Shown here: positions 27,240 through 36,092 of the stretch, in pieces
Numbering within the stretch: position 1 is the first letter of the stretch
Layout of the letters: the number at the start of each line of letters is the position of its first letter
Assembly: GCA_902787365.1 (NCBI GenBank)
Contig: CADAGC010000008.1
Coordinates: forward strand, 59,494 to 123,493
DNA from: an uncultured Ruminococcus sp.
GTDB taxonomy: Bacteria > Bacillota > Clostridia > Oscillospirales > Ruminococcaceae
Length of the DNA stretch: 64,000 bases
Direction: 5' to 3'
Position numbers and translations under genes: made by a program
The notes under the pieces: model-generated
What the model saw: the letters and a program-made list of their open reading frames with translations, nothing else
Told to the model about the DNA's origin: nothing
Database searches by the model: none

Positions 27240-27240
27240 T
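27227..27240 (+). other. Candidate left attachment site
   Basis: GGAGTGGGAGTGAT at the guaA stop codon. It matches 37664-37677 at 12 of 14 bases, 9 of them contiguous. Confidence 0.4.
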
Positions 27241-27376
27241 ACCACGCACTCCATAAACCACGCACCAGCGCAGTTTACGCCACTTAGTTCACCCCTCTGA
27301 TAACAATTTGATAACACTTCCAAACTTAGTATTATTCTGTATCTCAAACGGTTATGAGGTACAACAGCTTAGTTTG

Positions 27377-27416
27377 AAAAGACCTTGCCTGACGGTGTCG
27401 GGCAAGGTCTTTTTTA
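27377..27416 (+). terminator. Strong terminator downstream of guaA
   Basis: An 11-bp perfect stem (27379-27389 with 27401-27411), then TTTTATT. The stretch 27241-27376 has no gene; it contains a GATAACAATTTGATAAC direct repeat that might be an integrase arm site. Confidence 0.85.
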
Positions 27417-27437
27417 TTATGCCTAAAAAAGGAGGTG

Positions 27438-27917
27438 TCAGTCTGATGAAACGATCTTCTTAAACGTGCCGGACTCGTCGGAGTTCGGGTAGTTGTACCG
27501 CCAGTTGTCGTAGTCCTCCTGGGTGATCTCACCTGAGCGAAGCTGCTCGGCTTTGGTTTCCCACGCTCTGAACATTTCAAGCATTGTGAGATAGTCCTTG
27601 CTTTCCTTGTCAAGGCGAATGCAGACCTCACCGCTTAGCTTGTCGATCTTCAAGCCGTAATTGTCCTCAAGGGCAAACAGCGTGTGCATAACTCCGAGGT
27701 AATTCTCAATGTTCGGCACATCAAGCGCTTCTGGTGCAACCGCTAATACATCTGCAATTTGCTTGGTCAGGTCAGATTTTGGGGAACGTGTTCCCTTTTC
27801 GTATTGTGCCATTCTTACATCGGCATTGTTTGCCGGGAAGCCTACAGCCTCGCCCAAGTATTTGAGGGTCATACCACGCATATTGCGTATTCTTCTGATT
27901 CTTTCACCAATTGCCAT
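27438..27917 (-). CDS. XRE-family repressor of the mobile element
   Basis: A 159-aa protein with an N-terminal helix-turn-helix (IGERIRRIRNMRGMTLKYLG through AQYEKGTRSPKSDLTKQIADVL, residues 1-60) and a C-terminal part of about 100 residues (NYGLKIDKLSGEVCIRLD) typical of ICE and transposon regulators. AAGGAGGAG precedes ATG 27917. It is divergent from the excisionase-integrase genes and probably represses them. Confidence 0.85.
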   Translation of the reverse strand: MAIGERIRRIRNMRGMTLKYLGEAVGFPANNADVRMAQYEKGTRSPKSDLTKQIADVLAVAPEALDVPNIENYLGVMHTLFALEDNYGLKIDKLSGEVCIRLDKESKDYLTMLEMFRAWETKAEQLRSGEITQEDYDNWRYNYPNSDESGTFKKIVSSD

Positions 27918-27960
27918 AATAATGCACTCCTCCTTAAATATCAAAAATAGTGTTTTTACT

Positions 27961-27990
27961 ATTATAGCATATTTGTTTAGGAAAAGTCAA
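27961..27990 (-). promoter_or_regulatory. Repressor promoter
   Basis: Minus-strand TTGACT (27985-27990) and TATAAT (27961-27966), 18-base spacer. Confidence 0.7.
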
Positions 27991-28033
27991 GAGATATTTA
28001 ACAAAAAAGTTTAAATATTTTGTGAGAAAGGGG

Positions 28034-28062
28034 TTGACAATAGCAAAAAAGCTTAGTATAAT
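28034..28062 (+). promoter_or_regulatory. Promoter of the excision-integration genes
   Basis: TTGACA and TATAAT with a 17-base spacer, facing away from the repressor. Confidence 0.85.
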
Positions 28063-28073
28063 ATAATTGCAGA

Positions 28074-28095
28074 CGTTAAGCATATATGCTTAACG
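28074..28095. promoter_or_regulatory. Perfect 22-bp palindrome, candidate operator
   Basis: CGTTAAGCATA followed by its exact inverse, 11 bases after the -10 box and so in the initial transcribed region. A likely binding site for the repressor or the excisionase. Confidence 0.6.
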
Positions 28096-28134
28096 CAAAT
28101 GAAAACAGATATAAAAATGAAAGGGGAAATGAAA

Positions 28135-28347
28135 ATGAAACAATCGTTATTTATGAGAGTGGAGGAGGTCGCAGAGGTGATGGAGGTATCGGTACCTTAT
28201 GCCTACAAGCTGATACGAAAGCTCAACAAGGAGTTGGAAAAGACGGGGTGTATAACTATCTCCGGCAGGATCGACAGGAAGTTTTTCTATGAACACTTTT
28301 ACGGAACACGAAAGGAGGGTGACGCTGATGGCAGCGTTCAAGAATAA
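28135..28347 (+). CDS. Excisionase-like helix-turn-helix protein
   Basis: About 70 aa: MRVEEVAEVMEVSVPYAYKLI is a winged-helix DNA-binding unit as in Tn916-type excisionases, followed by LNKELEKTGCITISGRIDRKF. Start chosen at 28135, 8 bases after AGGGG; 28129 is possible. It overlaps the integrase gene by 20 bases. It probably directs excision together with the integrase. Confidence 0.75.
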   Translation: MKQSLFMRVEEVAEVMEVSVPYAYKLIRKLNKELEKTGCITISGRIDRKFFYEHFYGTRKEGDADGSVQE

Positions 28348-29422
28348 GAATGGCACATGGTATGTGCAGTTTCGCTATACTGATTGGAAGGGAGAAAAAC
28401 AGCAGAAGCTAAAGCGAGGGTTTGCTACTAAAAAGGAAGCTCAGGAATGGGAGAGGCAGTTTTTCATGCAGAAACGTGCCGACATCAATATGACCTTTGA
28501 GAGCTTTGTTAAGCTCTACGAAAAGGACATAAGACCGAGGCTGAAAGAGAATACATGGCTTAGCAAGGAATGTATAATTGAGTGTAAGATACTGCCGTAC
28601 TTTGGCGGTCGAAAGCTTTGTGACATTACCCCTGCCGATGTTATTGCGTGGCAAAACGAGATAATGAAGCAGACTACAAAAGACGGGAAAAAGCTGTCGG
28701 GCTGTTATCTTAAGAACGTACATAGTCAGTTGTCATGCATATTCAACCATGCGATAAGATACTACGGGTTAAGCAGCAATCCCGCATCAAAGGCCGGGAA
28801 TATGGGTAAGGAAGAACACAAGGAAATGCTGTTCTGGACTCTGGAAGAATATCAGAAATTCTCTGAAGCAATAATGGATAAGCCAATGTCATACTATGCC
28901 TTTGAAATGCTTTATTGGTGTGGCATCCGTGAGGGGGAGCTGCTCGCATTGACAGCAAATGATTTTGATTTTACGGCGGGTACGGTGACTATAAATAAAT
29001 CATATCAGCGGCTCAAAAGGCAGGACGTTATCACTACTCCGAAAACACCAAAAAGCAACCGCACGATAACCATGCCCAAAATACTTACAGAGGAAATGCA
29101 GGATTATTTAAAGATGTTCTATTCCTCGGCTGAAAATGAGCGCATATTTCCTGTGACCAAGCACTTTTTATCGCATGAAATGGAGCGAGGCTGCAAGGAG
29201 AGCGGTGTGAAAAGGATACGCATACACGATCTGCGCCACTCACACGTTTCGCTTTTGATCGAGCTTGGATTTTCCGCACTTGCGATAGCAGATCGTGTAG
29301 GGCACGAGAGTATTGACATAACATATAGGTATGCTCATCTGTTCCCCTCAAAGCAAAAGGAAATGGCAGAGCAGCTTGATATGGAGAGGTTAAAGAAGGA
29401 AGGTATTGATAATGTCAGCTAA
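28328..29422 (+). CDS. int: Tyrosine integrase
   Basis: A 364-aa phage/ICE-type integrase. The N-terminal arm-binding region (NKNGTWYVQFRYTDWKGEKQ) and a SAM-like core-binding domain (about 55-160) precede the catalytic domain, which has Arg in CGIREGELLAL, HDLRHSHVSLL, GHESIDITYRYAH with the nucleophile Tyr. AAAGGAGGGTGA precedes ATG 28328. It should cut and rejoin the attachment sites at guaA. Confidence 0.93.
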   Translation: MAAFKNKNGTWYVQFRYTDWKGEKQQKLKRGFATKKEAQEWERQFFMQKRADINMTFESFVKLYEKDIRPRLKENTWLSKECIIECKILPYFGGRKLCDITPADVIAWQNEIMKQTTKDGKKLSGCYLKNVHSQLSCIFNHAIRYYGLSSNPASKAGNMGKEEHKEMLFWTLEEYQKFSEAIMDKPMSYYAFEMLYWCGIREGELLALTANDFDFTAGTVTINKSYQRLKRQDVITTPKTPKSNRTITMPKILTEEMQDYLKMFYSSAENERIFPVTKHFLSHEMERGCKESGVKRIRIHDLRHSHVSLLIELGFSALAIADRVGHESIDITYRYAHLFPSKQKEMAEQLDMERLKKEGIDNVS

Positions 29423-29735
29423 AAACCTGGATAATAAGGGTAGGTTCCGTTCACGCACTGTCGGTTTCAGAGTATCACCCGAAGAGGATAGGCAAATCAA
29501 TATTGCAGTTTCTTTATCGGGTTTGACGAAGCAGGACTATATTGTGAAGCGTCTGATGTGTAAGGATATTGTGGTGCAAGGCAATCCGAGAGTATATAAG
29601 GCTTTAAAGAATCAGTTGGCTGCGGTGCTTAATGAACTGAGTCGTATCGAGAACGGCGCAGAGGTGGACGAAGAATTGCTCGAAACAATAAACCTAATCA
29701 CTGTCACCCTCGACGGAATGAAGCAGGAAAGCTAA
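29412..29735 (+). CDS. MobC-like relaxosome accessory protein
   Basis: A 107-aa protein with the ribbon-helix-helix start RTVGFRVSPEEDRQINIAVSL and a GLTKQDYIVKRLM helix, as in mobilization accessory proteins that bind oriT. It overlaps the end of the integrase gene by 11 bases and precedes the relaxase. Confidence 0.7.
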   Translation: MSAKNLDNKGRFRSRTVGFRVSPEEDRQINIAVSLSGLTKQDYIVKRLMCKDIVVQGNPRVYKALKNQLAAVLNELSRIENGAEVDEELLETINLITVTLDGMKQES

Positions 29736-29822
29736 TTATACAGCCATAGGACATATATCCAAACTTGTTTTACGAGCGACAGTTCAAGGAAAAGGGGTGC
29801 AGAGGAACCGCTGCCGCAAAGG

Positions 29823-29853
29823 CTTTTGTCGCTCCGCTTAGGAGTGACAAAAG
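29823..29853 (+). other. Candidate origin of transfer (oriT)
   Basis: A 13-bp inverted repeat with one mismatch (29823-29835 and 29841-29853, loop GCTTA), just upstream of the relaxase gene, followed by TATCTTTGCG. The gene-free stretch 29736-29916 around it suits an oriT. The nick site cannot be read off. Confidence 0.5.
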
Positions 29854-29916
29854 TATCTTTGCGTTATTAGTGTCACAAGAATTACGTAATTACCGCGTAC
29901 CCCCACGAAAGGAGAA

Positions 29917-31242
29917 ATGCATATAAAAAGAAGTATAAGCGGACGCATCGACAAAGGCAGTATCGGTCACAACAACCGAGTGTTCATAGCCCCGAACGTC
30001 GATAAGAGCCGCACGCACGAAAATATCATACTGGTCAAAGATGATATACAGCAGGTATATCACGAGCTTTTCGATAGGGCGCTTGATGAATACAACGCTC
30101 GGCAGAAGCGAAAAGACCGCTGTATCAAAAACTATTATGAACACATAAACCGTAGCAAGCAGGAGAAGCTGTTTTATGAAGTGATTTTCCAAATTGGTAA
30201 CACCGAAGATACCCACTGTGGGACGGCAGAGGCAGCCATAGCAACCAAAGCCCTCAAGGATTTTGTCGAGGGATTTCAGAAACGTAATCCACATATCCGA
30301 GTGTTTAATGCTGTCATTCACTTGGACGAGGAAACGCCGCACGTCCATATAAACTTTGTTCCGTTTGCAACGGAACAGAAGAGGGGGCTTTCCACACGCA
30401 ACTCACTGTCGAAGGCTTTGGAACAGCAGGAGTTTATAGGAGAGGGCAAGACTAATACCTGCACAAAACAATGGGTGGAGTATGAAAAGGAACAACTTGC
30501 TGCCGTTATGCAAAGCTATGGTATCGAATGGGAGCAGCTCGGCACACATGAGCAGCACCTTGATGTCCTCGATTACAAAAAGAAAATGCGGGCGCATGAA
30601 GTTGAGAAGCTGGAAAACAAGGTAGAGTGTACGCAACACCAGTTGGAGAACACCCAAATGATTTTAGGTGATGCTAAAAAAGTTTTGAAAAAGCTGGACA
30701 GCGAATATGCTAAAAAATCTGACGCTGTGGAAAATCTTGATTTGGCTCTTGCTGATAAAAATGCCGAGCTTTCAGATGTTGAGGAAAAATTGGCGGTTGG
30801 TCAGCAGATGATACAAACCTCTGCGGAAAAAGTGACTACCTTAATAGAAATAGACGCTATCAAGGTCAAGCACAAGGCGCTGGGTGATAAGGTCACTCTC
30901 TCGGCTGATGATTATGAAAAAGTCGCTGACCTTGCTCGAAAGCAGGTAGCGACTGAAAATGATAATTCTGAAATGGCAGAGGCTATTGATAAACTGACCT
31001 TGGAGAATGATGAGCTGTTGCAGAATGTTGCTATGCTGCGTGAGATAAACAAGACTTTGATTTCGGAGAAGTCGTCATTACAGAAGGCTATGAACAGGCT
31101 TGAAGATACGCTTAGGTCGGTGCAGGAGGAGGTTGGTTACTGGAAAGGAAAATTTAACAAGGTTATGGAATTTTTGGAAAAGAATAGTTTGAGGAAAAAG
31201 TGGGAGGAGCGGGTAAGGCCGAAGAAGAATAGGACGAGATAA
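29917..31242 (+). CDS. MobV-family relaxase
   Basis: A 441-aa mobilization protein of the Pre/Mob type. The three-His motif HLDEETPHVHINF starts at residue 135. The N-terminus (SISGRIDKGSIGHNNR) and RGLSTRNSL are also typical. Residues 225-420 form a long coiled coil (VEKLENKVECTQHQLENTQ). AAAGGAG precedes the start. It nicks oriT and leads the DNA strand into a recipient using another element's secretion system. Confidence 0.9.
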   Translation: MHIKRSISGRIDKGSIGHNNRVFIAPNVDKSRTHENIILVKDDIQQVYHELFDRALDEYNARQKRKDRCIKNYYEHINRSKQEKLFYEVIFQIGNTEDTHCGTAEAAIATKALKDFVEGFQKRNPHIRVFNAVIHLDEETPHVHINFVPFATEQKRGLSTRNSLSKALEQQEFIGEGKTNTCTKQWVEYEKEQLAAVMQSYGIEWEQLGTHEQHLDVLDYKKKMRAHEVEKLENKVECTQHQLENTQMILGDAKKVLKKLDSEYAKKSDAVENLDLALADKNAELSDVEEKLAVGQQMIQTSAEKVTTLIEIDAIKVKHKALGDKVTLSADDYEKVADLARKQVATENDNSEMAEAIDKLTLENDELLQNVAMLREINKTLISEKSSLQKAMNRLEDTLRSVQEEVGYWKGKFNKVMEFLEKNSLRKKWEERVRPKKNRTR

Positions 31243-31261
31243 CAAGAAATTATCAAAACAA

Positions 31262-31924
31262 TTATACTATTCTTCCGTCAGAGATCTCAATGATCCGCCC
31301 GCACTGCTCTGCTACTTTGGGGTCGTGCGTAACAATAACAATAGTCCTGCCCTGCTCATTGAGCGACTTGAAAAGCTCCATTATCTCACCCGATGTCTTT
31401 GTATCAAGCGCACCTGTCGGCTCGTCGGCAAGGATCATTGATGGTTCATTTACAATAGCACGGGCTATCGCCACACGCTGCTTCTGACCGCCCGAGAGCT
31501 TGTTGCAGGGCTTTTTGGCAAGGTCTTCAATGCCTACCGAGCGCAGGGCGGCAAGGGCTTTTTCCTTTTTGCCCTTTATCTTTTTCTTTGAGAAGTTGAG
31601 TGGTATCATCACGTTTTCAAGGGCTGTGAAGTCCTCGACAAGTGCAAAATCCTGCATTACCATGCCTATCTTCTCATTCCTGATACGGGCATATTTTCGC
31701 TCGGAAAGCCCTTTTACAAACGTATCGTCTATCCTGTATTCCCCGTCCTGATAACTGTCGATGCAGGCGAGGATATGCAGAAGCGTGCTCTTGCCTGCGC
31801 CCGACTTGCCTATGATAGCCACAAGCTCGCCGTCCTTTATCTCGGCAGATACTCCGTGCAGAGCCTCGAATTCGTTTGCTTTACCTGGGTTGTATATCTT
31901 TTTGATGCCGTTTAGAATGATCAT
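31262..31924 (-). CDS. ABC transporter ATP-binding protein (MacB/LolD type)
   Basis: A 220-aa ATPase with Walker A GKSGAGKSTL, signature LSGGQKQRVAIARA, Walker B MILADEPTGALD and His in VTHDPK. The family powers FtsX-type permeases that move peptides, antibiotics or lipids rather than importing solutes. It is probably the ATPase for the permeases at 33614 and 34872, though it is transcribed the other way. AGAGGTG precedes the start. The stop lies 19 bases from the relaxase stop with no terminator between. Confidence 0.9.
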   Translation of the reverse strand: MIILNGIKKIYNPGKANEFEALHGVSAEIKDGELVAIIGKSGAGKSTLLHILACIDSYQDGEYRIDDTFVKGLSERKYARIRNEKIGMVMQDFALVEDFTALENVMIPLNFSKKKIKGKKEKALAALRSVGIEDLAKKPCNKLSGGQKQRVAIARAIVNEPSMILADEPTGALDTKTSGEIMELFKSLNEQGRTIVIVTHDPKVAEQCGRIIEISDGRIV

Positions 31925-32037
31925 TTATATCACCTCTTTTCTAAATACGAACAAGTCAGGCAAAACTATGCATTAAAGAGGTAATAACGTAAGATTGTAT
32001 AAATAATTGCAATCATTGTTGTGCATATCACTAAATC

Positions 32038-32066
32038 TTGTAATATCCAAAATGATTTGATATAAT
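32038..32066 (+). promoter_or_regulatory. Promoter of the sigma factor operon
   Basis: TTGTAA and TATAAT, 17-base spacer, in the 207-base region between the ATPase and sigma genes. Confidence 0.6.
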
Positions 32067-32131
32067 ATTAGTGCACATTTTTTGCCCTTTCATTCGTATA
32101 TATAATGAGGATTCTGAGAGGAGGAGTGCTT

Positions 32132-32608
32132 TTGGAAAGAAAAAAACTGGCAGAGCTCTATGAAATGCACGCTGATACAGTAACAAGGGCAGCATGGCAT
32201 TATACAGGCAGCTTTCATACTGCGCAGGACTGTGCCGAAGAAGCATTCCTTCGGCTTATGCATCAGGAAGATATGGAGGAAGGACACATTCTTCCCTGGC
32301 TGATAAGAACTGCGGTGAATATTGCAAAGGATATTATAAAATCTCACGAGCATAGCAAAACAGTTCCGCTTGATGAGCTTGACGAAACTGCAACAGATGA
32401 CAGACTAACACTTGCAGAGCGTGCCGCTATGAGGGCTATGCTGTCACTTGATGAAAAATACAGGCTTCCGCTGTACCTTAATCTGGCACAGGGCTATACC
32501 ATTTTGGAAACATCAAGGATCATAGGAAAGGGCTTTAACACTACAGCCTCACTTATACGCAGGGGCAAAAAGCTTCTGGTGAAAAAATATCAGGAGGAGG
32601 AATTATAA
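32132..32608 (+). CDS. ECF-type RNA polymerase sigma factor
   Basis: A 158-aa protein with region 2 (LAELYEMHADTVTRAAWHYT, AQDCAEEAFLRLM, PWLIRTAVNIAKD) and region 4 (LSLDEKYRLPLYLNLAQGY, then ETSRIIGKGFNTTASLIRRG). The start is probably TTG at 32132 after GAGGAGG; the upstream ATG at 32105 has no ribosome site. Its stop overlaps the next start by one base (TAATG), as sigma/anti-sigma pairs often do. It may control the ABC genes of the cargo. Confidence 0.85.
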   Translation: MERKKLAELYEMHADTVTRAAWHYTGSFHTAQDCAEEAFLRLMHQEDMEEGHILPWLIRTAVNIAKDIIKSHEHSKTVPLDELDETATDDRLTLAERAAMRAMLSLDEKYRLPLYLNLAQGYTILETSRIIGKGFNTTASLIRRGKKLLVKKYQEEEL

Positions 32609-33387
32609 TGCGCAGTAACGATATTGTAAGCAGTTATATAAGCGGTATAAACAAGCTGTCAAGCCGAGACAATCCTTTTAATGATAATGACGATAATGAT
32701 ATAACAGATGACAGCATTTCATATATCCCGGCAGCACGCTTTAAGCGGAGATATGGTTTTTATGCTGCTGCGGTCATTATGTTTGTTTTTATATCGGTAG
32801 GAATCGTGTTTATAAGAGCAGATATAGATACATACCCCTTCTTTTCTTCTTTTCTGTCAGATAACGAAAGGATCTCCTCCGCCATAAGCGATTATAACGA
32901 TGCCCAACGTGAAAAGCAAGGTCTATACAAAGAACTGTATGAGCGTATCATAGCAGGTGAGGACAGAGCTGCCTTAAAAGCAGAAATAAACGAAAAGCGC
33001 GCACCCGTAAATGAACGGCTTGACAAGGCAGCAAAACAGTTGGCCTCATATTCAAGCGATAAGAGAGTTTTATTCCTGTCTGTACTTTACTGTGAGAAAA
33101 ACGAGACCACTTACCTTTCGGTCATGAACAAGACGAGACAAAATATAACAGTAGGGCGTATCGGCAAAACTGACAGCGGCAAGACCTTTGGTGTTTTATC
33201 ACCTGTTATTCTAAAACCCGATGAGATAGCCGTTATTGCAATCAATACTCATTTTATCGGCAAAGAAAAGCTCTGTCTTTCTTCATATGATGAGAAAGAT
33301 ATCATTTTTGAATATGACCCCTCCAAAGCAATAAACACTCTTCCGCCCGATATAACAGATCGCCTTGATGAGTTTTTGCAAAACTGA
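32608..33387 (+). CDS. Membrane protein, probable anti-sigma factor
   Basis: A 259-aa protein with one membrane helix (YGFYAAAVIMFVFISVGIVF, about 49-70), a cytoplasmic N-terminus of about 48 residues rich in Asp and Asn, and an external domain (about 72-259) with a helical part (AQREKQGLYKELYERI) and a beta-rich C-terminal part. I do not recognise the family. The position directly after a sigma factor and the topology suggest an anti-sigma role. AGGAGGAGG precedes the start. Confidence 0.6.
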   Translation: MRSNDIVSSYISGINKLSSRDNPFNDNDDNDITDDSISYIPAARFKRRYGFYAAAVIMFVFISVGIVFIRADIDTYPFFSSFLSDNERISSAISDYNDAQREKQGLYKELYERIIAGEDRAALKAEINEKRAPVNERLDKAAKQLASYSSDKRVLFLSVLYCEKNETTYLSVMNKTRQNITVGRIGKTDSGKTFGVLSPVILKPDEIAVIAINTHFIGKEKLCLSSYDEKDIIFEYDPSKAINTLPPDITDRLDEFLQN

Positions 33388-33416
33388 CTGCACAAATATT
33401 GCCCCCTCATTCGTAT

Positions 33417-33596
33417 TTAAGGTAACACCGCACAAAGACCGCCTGTCGGCTTTGTACGCATCTTGCTTGCATATTTTCCGCCATATAGCACATCTTTTCC
33501 TTGAAATACGGTAGTATTCCTTCGGAAAACCTGTACTATCTGACTAAAAATCTGACTGCGCAATCTGCGCACAATCTTTGTGCGGTGTTACCTTAA
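33417..33596 (+). repeat. MITE-like element copy D (divergent, intact)
   Basis: 180 bp bounded by perfect 22-bp terminal inverted repeats (TTAAGGTAACACCGCACAA and on). The interior shares TTTTCCGYCATAT with the other copies but is longer. It separates the probable anti-sigma gene from the first permease gene. Confidence 0.85.
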
Positions 33597-33613
33597 AATA
33601 AGGGGGCGATTTA

Positions 33614-34867
33614 ATGGTTCAAAAAAATCTCAGAGGTCTTATAAAAAACGAGACTGCACTGTTTATAATAATGCTGATATGTATTTTTTCATCAAGCCTT
33701 ATACTGTATTTTGCTTACGGGCTTTACCAAAATTTTAACGTAAAGCTTATCGAAACTAATGAGGAATACAAGGAATTAGCACTAAAAGTAAACGAAGGGC
33801 AGACACTTACAAAGTATAAGCTTTGTGCTTTTATCGAAGCGCTGCCCGAGTCTGCGGCGAATAACACGGAAATATTCCTTGTTTCGGCAAGGGCGGGCAG
33901 TATTGTATCTCACAGAGAGGTGGACAAAGCACTTAAAGAGAAAATAGAAGAACGCTTTGGCGGTCAGGTGATGACTGATGATAAAGGAAATGAACTCATA
34001 TTTGATGAAAACACCGATCTTACCGATTGGGACGGCTCACAGTTTACTTTTCGTTTCAGATACATTGACGGCAATTATAAATATATTGACATACCAGAGA
34101 AAGCACTAAACGACGGAAAAACGCTTGTAAGCGGCAGGCTTTACTCAGATGATGAGTATAACAGCGGTGCAGATGTCGTAATAGGGTTAAGCAGACCTGA
34201 AAGCTATACGGCAGGGCTTTTATACGAAGGTGACAAGGTGCGGCTCTGGGGGAAAAGCTTTGAAGTAATAGGTCAGGCAGGTGGGATCTCTGTTCCGACA
34301 CCGCCGATAACCGCAGCACCTGATGAGCTTGCTCTTGAGCCATATCTTAATATATATCTTGCAAGCGCTCTTACAAAGGAGCAATATCAAAGTTTTAAGA
34401 ATACAGCAGATAACATACTTCCGGGAATGTTTTACTTTGAAGATATATCCTTCCCCGACAGCGAGAGTATATATGTGTATAACAATATAATGATCATCTC
34501 TGTTCTGATAGCAGTAATGTCAGGTATAAACTTTGTTATGCTTTACCGCAGTATTTTAAAACGCCGCAGCCGTACATATGCAATACTGCGACTGTGCGGC
34601 TGCAGCAGGCAGAGAACTATACTGAGCTGTATCACCGAAGGGCTTATAATTGGTGTACCTGCATTTTTATCGGGGCTTTTGCTGTATATCCCGCTGATGA
34701 GGTATAAGCTCTCGGATATATTTCCATTTATGGTGGCTTCATACAGTTTAAAGGTCTACTTAGGCATCTTTCTTATCTATATCACTGTACTGCTTTTTAT
34801 GCTTATAGCTATGTGTACGGCAAGCTCACATGACAGTATAAAGGCACAGCTTAAAGGAAAGAGGTGA
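33614..34867 (+). CDS. FtsX/MacB-type ABC permease 1
   Basis: A 417-aa permease: one membrane helix near residues 15-36, a large external domain (about 40-290), then three helices (about 292-312, 340-365, 378-405). The helix pair around ILRLCGCSRQRTILSCITEGL matches the FtsX domain. GGGGGCG precedes the start. It is followed after 4 bases by a second permease of the same plan, so the transporter is probably two permeases and the ATPase at 31262. Lantibiotic or antimicrobial peptide handling is a guess from the family. Confidence 0.8.
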   Translation: MVQKNLRGLIKNETALFIIMLICIFSSSLILYFAYGLYQNFNVKLIETNEEYKELALKVNEGQTLTKYKLCAFIEALPESAANNTEIFLVSARAGSIVSHREVDKALKEKIEERFGGQVMTDDKGNELIFDENTDLTDWDGSQFTFRFRYIDGNYKYIDIPEKALNDGKTLVSGRLYSDDEYNSGADVVIGLSRPESYTAGLLYEGDKVRLWGKSFEVIGQAGGISVPTPPITAAPDELALEPYLNIYLASALTKEQYQSFKNTADNILPGMFYFEDISFPDSESIYVYNNIMIISVLIAVMSGINFVMLYRSILKRRSRTYAILRLCGCSRQRTILSCITEGLIIGVPAFLSGLLLYIPLMRYKLSDIFPFMVASYSLKVYLGIFLIYITVLLFMLIAMCTASSHDSIKAQLKGKR

Positions 34868-34871
34868 CAGT

Positions 34872-36065
34872 ATGCTTTTTAAGTATTCACTAAAGTCATT
34901 CAGAAGATACCTTTTCCAGAATACACTTACCACACTCCAGCTCTCGGCAGCGCTTTTGATAGCTGCATTTATGCTTAGCGCTGTTTATCTGCGGCTTTCA
35001 AGATATTTGCCGTTTTATGAGGAGTTCACAAGCGAGGGGAAGCTTGCGGTATTTACAGGCTTTGCATATAACGGCGACCTTTCGAGCGATTACAAAGCTA
35101 TTGATAACAGCAGTGATATGAGCGAGCTGCTTGGCATTAAAGTAAAAACGCTTGGTGTGCATAACTGTGGAGCTTTCATACAAGGCAGGGAAAACGAAAT
35201 TGCCGTTATTTCTGCCGATGATGAACTTATAGAGCGCTACACACCGCCGCTTGCATCGGGCAAATGGTTTGAAGGGGAAAGGATATGTGCTGCCGTTTCG
35301 GCTGACAGCGGGTATTCCTTGGGAGACAGTGTCAGGCTCAAATATTATACATCAGAGGGCAGCGAGCAGACATTTTCGGCAACTATAACAGCGCTTATCA
35401 AGGAAGATGCCAAAATTGCAGGCCTTAGCGGAGAAAACAACGGCGAGCAAAAGGATACCTTTGAGCTTTTCTATCAAAGCTCTGTAAAGCAGGATAAAAG
35501 CAGTGTTCTGCTGTTAAAACAAAGTGATCTTCCAAGCAGCAAACAGTCGGCATATACAGGTACTGTACTGATAACCGGCAGCGGTCTTGAAACATCGGAT
35601 ATAACAAAGAAGCTTTCAAAAAGCGGGTGTATCTATTCCGTTTCAATGCGTGAACTTGACAAGGCAAGCCGCAGGTATCTTTTACTAAAGCTATATGAGC
35701 TATTGCCTATCATACTTATACTTTGCATTATGTCATTTATTACAAGCATAAGCACATCGGCTTTATCTTCAAGAGAACAGATAAATGATTATGCTGCGTT
35801 TACACTTTGCGGTCTTGAGAAGAATAAATGTATTATCATAGGCCTGATACAGAGCATCATCTGCTTATGTTCAGCGCTTGTCATATGCATAGCTGCTGCT
35901 TCGGTTTTAATAAGGCTTTATCCCGAAAGATTCTATATTGAGCCGAATGCTTTTCTATTATCAGGCGACGCAGGAATAATGCTTATCTATATCATCATAG
36001 CCACCGCAGTTCCTGCCGCAATGATAGGGAGAACCACGGTAAAGGATATGCTTGGGAGCTTATAA
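34872..36065 (+). CDS. FtsX/MacB-type ABC permease 2
   Basis: A 397-aa partner of permease 1 with the same layout: helix near 17-37, external domain (about 40-270), and three C-terminal helices including FTLCGLEKNKCIIIGLIQSII, the FtsX-domain pattern. AAAGAGGTGA overlaps the end of the previous gene. No terminator is seen directly after it. Confidence 0.8.
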   Translation: MLFKYSLKSFRRYLFQNTLTTLQLSAALLIAAFMLSAVYLRLSRYLPFYEEFTSEGKLAVFTGFAYNGDLSSDYKAIDNSSDMSELLGIKVKTLGVHNCGAFIQGRENEIAVISADDELIERYTPPLASGKWFEGERICAAVSADSGYSLGDSVRLKYYTSEGSEQTFSATITALIKEDAKIAGLSGENNGEQKDTFELFYQSSVKQDKSSVLLLKQSDLPSSKQSAYTGTVLITGSGLETSDITKKLSKSGCIYSVSMRELDKASRRYLLLKLYELLPIILILCIMSFITSISTSALSSREQINDYAAFTLCGLEKNKCIIIGLIQSIICLCSALVICIAAASVLIRLYPERFYIEPNAFLLSGDAGIMLIYIIIATAVPAAMIGRTTVKDMLGSL

Positions 36066-36092
36066 ATAGTATAAATGTAAGGGGTTTATATT

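Noticed and set aside
29736-29916. Minus-strand ORF over the oriT region
   Set aside because: It is a reverse-frame shadow of the relaxase gene with no promoter or ribosome site.
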